Assembly: GCA_013350335.1 (NCBI GenBank)
Contig: CM023537.1
Coordinates: 8,175,438-8,239,437, forward strand
Reading direction: 5' to 3'
Length of the DNA stretch: 64,000 bases
Source of the DNA: Chimonanthus salicifolius
Taxonomy: Eukaryota; Streptophyta; Magnoliopsida; Laurales; Calycanthaceae
This document shows positions 60,248 through 64,000 of the stretch, piece after piece. Position 1 is the first letter of the stretch. Each line of letters starts with the position of its first letter. The notes beneath the pieces are model-generated. The model ran no database searches. It was not told the DNA's origin and saw only the letters and a list, made by a program, of their open reading frames with translations. The position numbers were made by a program, and so were the translations under genes.

Positions 60248-62585
60248 GTCGTCCTCGGCAAGATCTGCACCATTGGATTCATGATCAAATGAAAGTCCCA
60301 TTGAACAAAATCTCTCTCTGGAGGAAAGAGTAAACAGAGAGCTTCTTGGGTGGATAGAGAGTCGTGATTTTCAATGGTAGTTAGCTTTTTTGACATCTTT
60401 TCTTCCATCTTTTTCATTATTACCTCTAAATGAACTTGTAGCCTCATTCTATTTTGAGTATGGGACACTTCTAAATGTAAATTTCAGAAGCTTTTCTGTA
60501 TATTGTATTGTATTGATTGGCTTATGGGACACTTCTCATTGTACGCATAGGGGAACTTCATTACAGAAATCGACCACTCTTACTTGCCCGGCTTTCAATT
60601 TTCTCCATACCAGAATGTGTATTGCCACCTTTCCAATTAGTAATGAGACAGCAAAATTGTCACTTGTGAACAACTAGTGATATTTTTCACAATGATTTGT
60701 ATGTGGATGCATTTGACAGGAACACAAAGGTCACCATCAGATGGATTGTCTGATGTTTGTCTTTTTCTTTTTTTACATCAGGTTATGAAAATCCATCGTT
60801 TTTGTTATTTGCATCAAATTTTTTTTTTTCCATTTTGACCAATAAGATCAATATTCTAAGCATCCTCCATGTTTGATGTGTCACCACTTATTTTTTCTTG
60901 AATGGTTATGTAACTAAATTTATGGGCTTCTTTACATATTATTAGTTGTAATGTATTCTTACTAATGGAAAGAAAATTAGAAATTAAAATTTCTACAATT
61001 TCATTATGGATACACCTTCCACTCTTAATTCACCTTAAATTTATCAAATAGGGCGTTTTAAATGATTGGGAAAGTACAGGTGTAGGGTCCTCTAAATGCT
61101 GGGACCCTGCAAAACCCCCAATGTTAACTATCTTAATACAAATATAGCCATGTTACTCAGATATCAGATTACTTACTACTGTTGTCAGGAGGATTTCCGG
61201 AGTCCATGCAACTTATGTGGATCTAAACTTACGAATATCTTCAAATATTCAAATATTCTTTTTCATATTATGGTGTAAAATAAATCTACAAATTTAAGTC
61301 ACAGAAGTTGTTTGTCTATTTCCTTAATAAAAGTAATACCATGAAAAAAAGATCTGTTTATTTATGTCATTCATCAGGTGCTGTAACTTTGGCCAATATT
61401 GTATCATGGAAATTCAACATTTTTTTTTTGCATTAAAATATTTATTTTCATTAAAAATGATTAAAATATTATTTGAAATAAAAATGAGGCTCCCTCTTCT
61501 CCTTATAAATTTTTCTTTCCCTCCAAGTCTCCAACTGAAATAAATTCATCATAAAGAAAGAAAAATGTCTTTCTAACAAAAAACCACTTAATAAAAAAAA
61601 AAAGGGGAAAAGAGTCAATTTTCCAAATTCTCCCTTGAGATTTCAGAATCCAGAATTCACTCCATAGAAATGGTACCCATATTTTTTACACCTATACCAG
61701 TTCCTTTTGTTGTCGTTCCATAAACGAAGCTGGGCTGAGGCAAGTTTCCTCCTCTCTCAAGTTGGAAATGCTAATTTCTCTTATGATAAAATAAGAGAAA
61801 AATGTAATTATTTTTATATAATATTAATGTTGTTTGGGTCAGTACAACCATCATGTTAATATATAATTGTAGAGTATTGTAAAATTAAAATTTAATGTAA
61901 AGTTTCATTTTTAGCTCTCCTCTTTTGCCTGAGATCAACTCCACCCACCTCAGTCAATCATCCAATTACTGTGTCCATCTTAATTGAGATGGTATAATCA
62001 GCAAACATAAAATCCAACCAATAAATCCCAAATGGGTGATTTTCAACAGTAAGAGAAAAAACACCCAATAATACCAAAATCAATATCCGAATCCATCTAG
62101 GAAAGGAACAATTGAAAAAGTGTTTCCTCTCCCTCAAACCGATTCGTTCTTGATCTATGCCTCTGTCTGAACCGAACGTGGATTTAGCATGCCATATCCG
62201 GTTATTCGAAAGGCAATAAAAAATCAAAGACCCATTTCATCAATTTCTTTTTTATCATCATATAACACAAGAACATTTCAGATGATTCGAGAAAGATGGT
62301 AATATAGAAAAAATGGAAGAATGTCCAAGGCTGCTTGGGGGACAAAAGAAAGAGAATCTTAGAGTCCCCTCAAAACGCCTGAGAAGAAGCATGTCTATCA
62401 ATCTATGCCTCTTAACTAAGCCAGATGTTACAGAATATGGTTGCCCATCAAAACATATGGCTACTCAAAGAGGCAGAAACATCAGTGAGAATCGAAAACC
62501 TAATCTAGAAGAAGAAAGAAGAAGAAATCGATGGGGTCTGCACTTGGCAGAAGGATAACCTACACAACCTCGCCGCAGTCTGCAA
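60248..62585. other. APRL 3' flank and intergenic DNA
   Basis: The APRL 3' UTR probably covers the first few hundred bases. A minus-strand frame at 61958-62227 has one hydrophobic segment (WIRILILVLLGVFSLTV) but no recognised family. No confident gene. Confidence 0.45.
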
Positions 62586-62640
62586 CCAGTTAGGGTTTGC
62601 GAATTAGGGTTTCGCGCACGAGAGCTCTTGGAGTCCTTAG
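62586..62640 (-). promoter_or_regulatory. Tandem telo-box motifs, possible minus-strand promoter
   Basis: Two AAACCCTAA-type motifs (minus strand, near 62612 and 62598) stand 5 bases apart. A pyrimidine-rich leader-like stretch follows downstream on the minus strand (62560-62500). Such motifs are common near transcription starts of plant translation-related and small-RNA genes. No coding exon could be assigned, so a non-coding or unrecognised minus-strand unit is the best guess. Confidence 0.35.
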
Positions 62641-62699
62641 CTGCCAACTTATAGCTTCTGGGAACACTCACTAACGGCTAACCTGACGTGGTTGAGTCA

Positions 62700-64000
62700 C
62701 GCTTTAATGAATCATGTCCCACACGTAAAGTCTTATAAAATTAAATAATTAAATACATAAAGTTGCTTGATTTAAATTAAATGAAATAGATAATTTAAGT
62801 AGAGATTTCTAATACCTAATACTTATATTTATTAAAATCAAACAAATAAAAATGTTTAAATAGAGAGCTTTTTCATAATCAACATGTTCAGGACTTAAAT
62901 TTTAATGTATAAAAATATGTATTAAAAGAGTTGGATGACTCTCATGACACAATCATATTAAATTAGTGTTTTTAGAAAAAATTTATGTGAAACAGTTCAA
63001 AATTGATGTGAACTTTCAAAACACTTTTTAATTTCAGTGAATCATTTGATCCAAATGTTATAATTGAAAGTTGACACTAATTTATTGTAAACTATTTTAC
63101 AATAAATAACTTCTCATCAATGTCTAGTACAAGATATCAGAATCACCTTTAAACAAATGAATTTGTAGTGACCTAAATTTAATTTTTTAGAATATACATA
63201 ATTTGATAGAATTTTTATGGAATTTATTAATACTACAGGATTAAATAGGGAGTGGGAAGCTATACATAGTGGAAATAAAGAGAAATGACTAGAATTTAGA
63301 AACAAATGAGCTGTTTTGATGTCATGGCCACAACTTGAAAATCCAAAAAAAAAATCAAATATTGTGAATAACAGCTATTTTGTACATGAAAGTGGCATCT
63401 AGTGGCAAATTGGGAGGTTAGGATCAAAAGCAAATGTTGTCACTAATGTTGGCATAGCCCAAGAAAGGTCTAAAGGATGAACGATGAAGCTCTTTATTGT
63501 TGACCATCTGTCATTTGGGAGAGAGAGAATGCTCTACAATTAAGAAAATTTTATGAAAAAATTTCAAAAATGCTGTGACTTTTATAGAATATAGATTCCT
63601 TGATGCCAAATAATAACCCTAAAGTTCTAGCTCTGCTTGTAAGGTGATCTTCCTCAAAAAAAGCTTTTCAAACCCCTTATAATTGTTAAAAAATAAAATA
63701 ATTTTGAAACTAATGACGACTTATCATGTGCTTGAGGGGGTGTGGATGTCAAGTTGGGCCGGCCTAATAGAATGGAATAAAGAGCTTAATTTTATGCATT
63801 TTATCAATTTCCGAGATTTTAATGTATTAGCTATTTAACATTTAGTATCATAACAAGTATCATGTCTTGTATTCAAATCATGATAAAAGTTGCTCAAAAC
63901 AATAATTACTTAGAGCTAATTTGAAAGCTACCGTAAAGGTGAAAAGAGCTGCTTGATCTGAACTCTAAAGTAACGGTCGTTAAAAGGAGATCAATAGAGT
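62700..64000. other. AT-rich intergenic DNA to the window end
   Basis: No recognisable gene, RNA or shared repeat was seen. Short frames are compositional. Confidence 0.5.

Noticed and set aside
61958..62227. 89-codon minus-strand frame with a membrane segment
   Set aside because: No family was recognised and no splice context or promoter was evident directly upstream. It was also considered as organelle-derived DNA, but no plastid gene matched convincingly.
1..64000. CRISPR arrays, bacterial operons or phage-like systems
   Set aside because: Direct-repeat/spacer patterns, ribosome-binding sites and dense gene packing are absent. Introns, SINEs and LINEs show plant nuclear DNA.

Overview
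This is a window of plant nuclear DNA, most likely from a flowering plant. Six protein-coding genes can be read: one intronless and five with canonical GT-AG introns. Between and inside them lies AT-rich sequence filled with LINE, SINE, Ty1/copia and small DNA-transposon remnants. No bacterial, viral, CRISPR, rRNA or convincing tRNA features were seen. The species cannot be named from the sequence.

Layout: 1-3002 is AT-rich with no gene. An intronless AP2/ERF factor of the ERN1/RAP2.11 type lies at 4285-5124 (+). A degraded LINE (about 6960-9390) has been split by a small hAT-like element, a SINE and a second hAT-like element. The mitochondrial dicarboxylate/tricarboxylate carrier DTC occupies 12359-23147 (+, 6 exons, 298 aa), with a LINE tail in intron 1 and another in intron 4. 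A CSD3-type Cu/Zn superoxide dismutase follows at 25328-31095 (+, 7 exons, 161 aa). Next is a type-1 lipid-transfer protein at 32104-33694 (+, 2 exons, 118 aa). A nuclear-encoded organellar elongation factor P lies on the minus strand from 50746 to about 37438 (10 exons, about 240 aa). A thioredoxin-fold 5'-adenylylsulfate reductase-like protein is at 53627-60247 (+, 4 exons, 289 aa). From 60248 to the end no gene is recognised.

The six genes do not form a pathway or cluster; they are separate housekeeping, stress and regulatory genes. The most notable new result is a family of non-autonomous hAT-like elements (8897-9184, 11417-11963, 32553-32862). They are rich in the palindrome ATATCGGCCGATAT and each is bounded by an 8-bp target duplication, imperfect in two copies. 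Other points of interest are a 14-nt exon and an arginine at the modified-lysine position in EF-P, a superoxide dismutase lacking the peroxisomal AKL tail with a decoy copy of exon 2 in intron 1, several nested transposon insertions with readable target duplications, and three long G/C homopolymer tracts in one gene. Every exon join was made by eye from reading frame, splice sites and family similarity; none has transcript support here.
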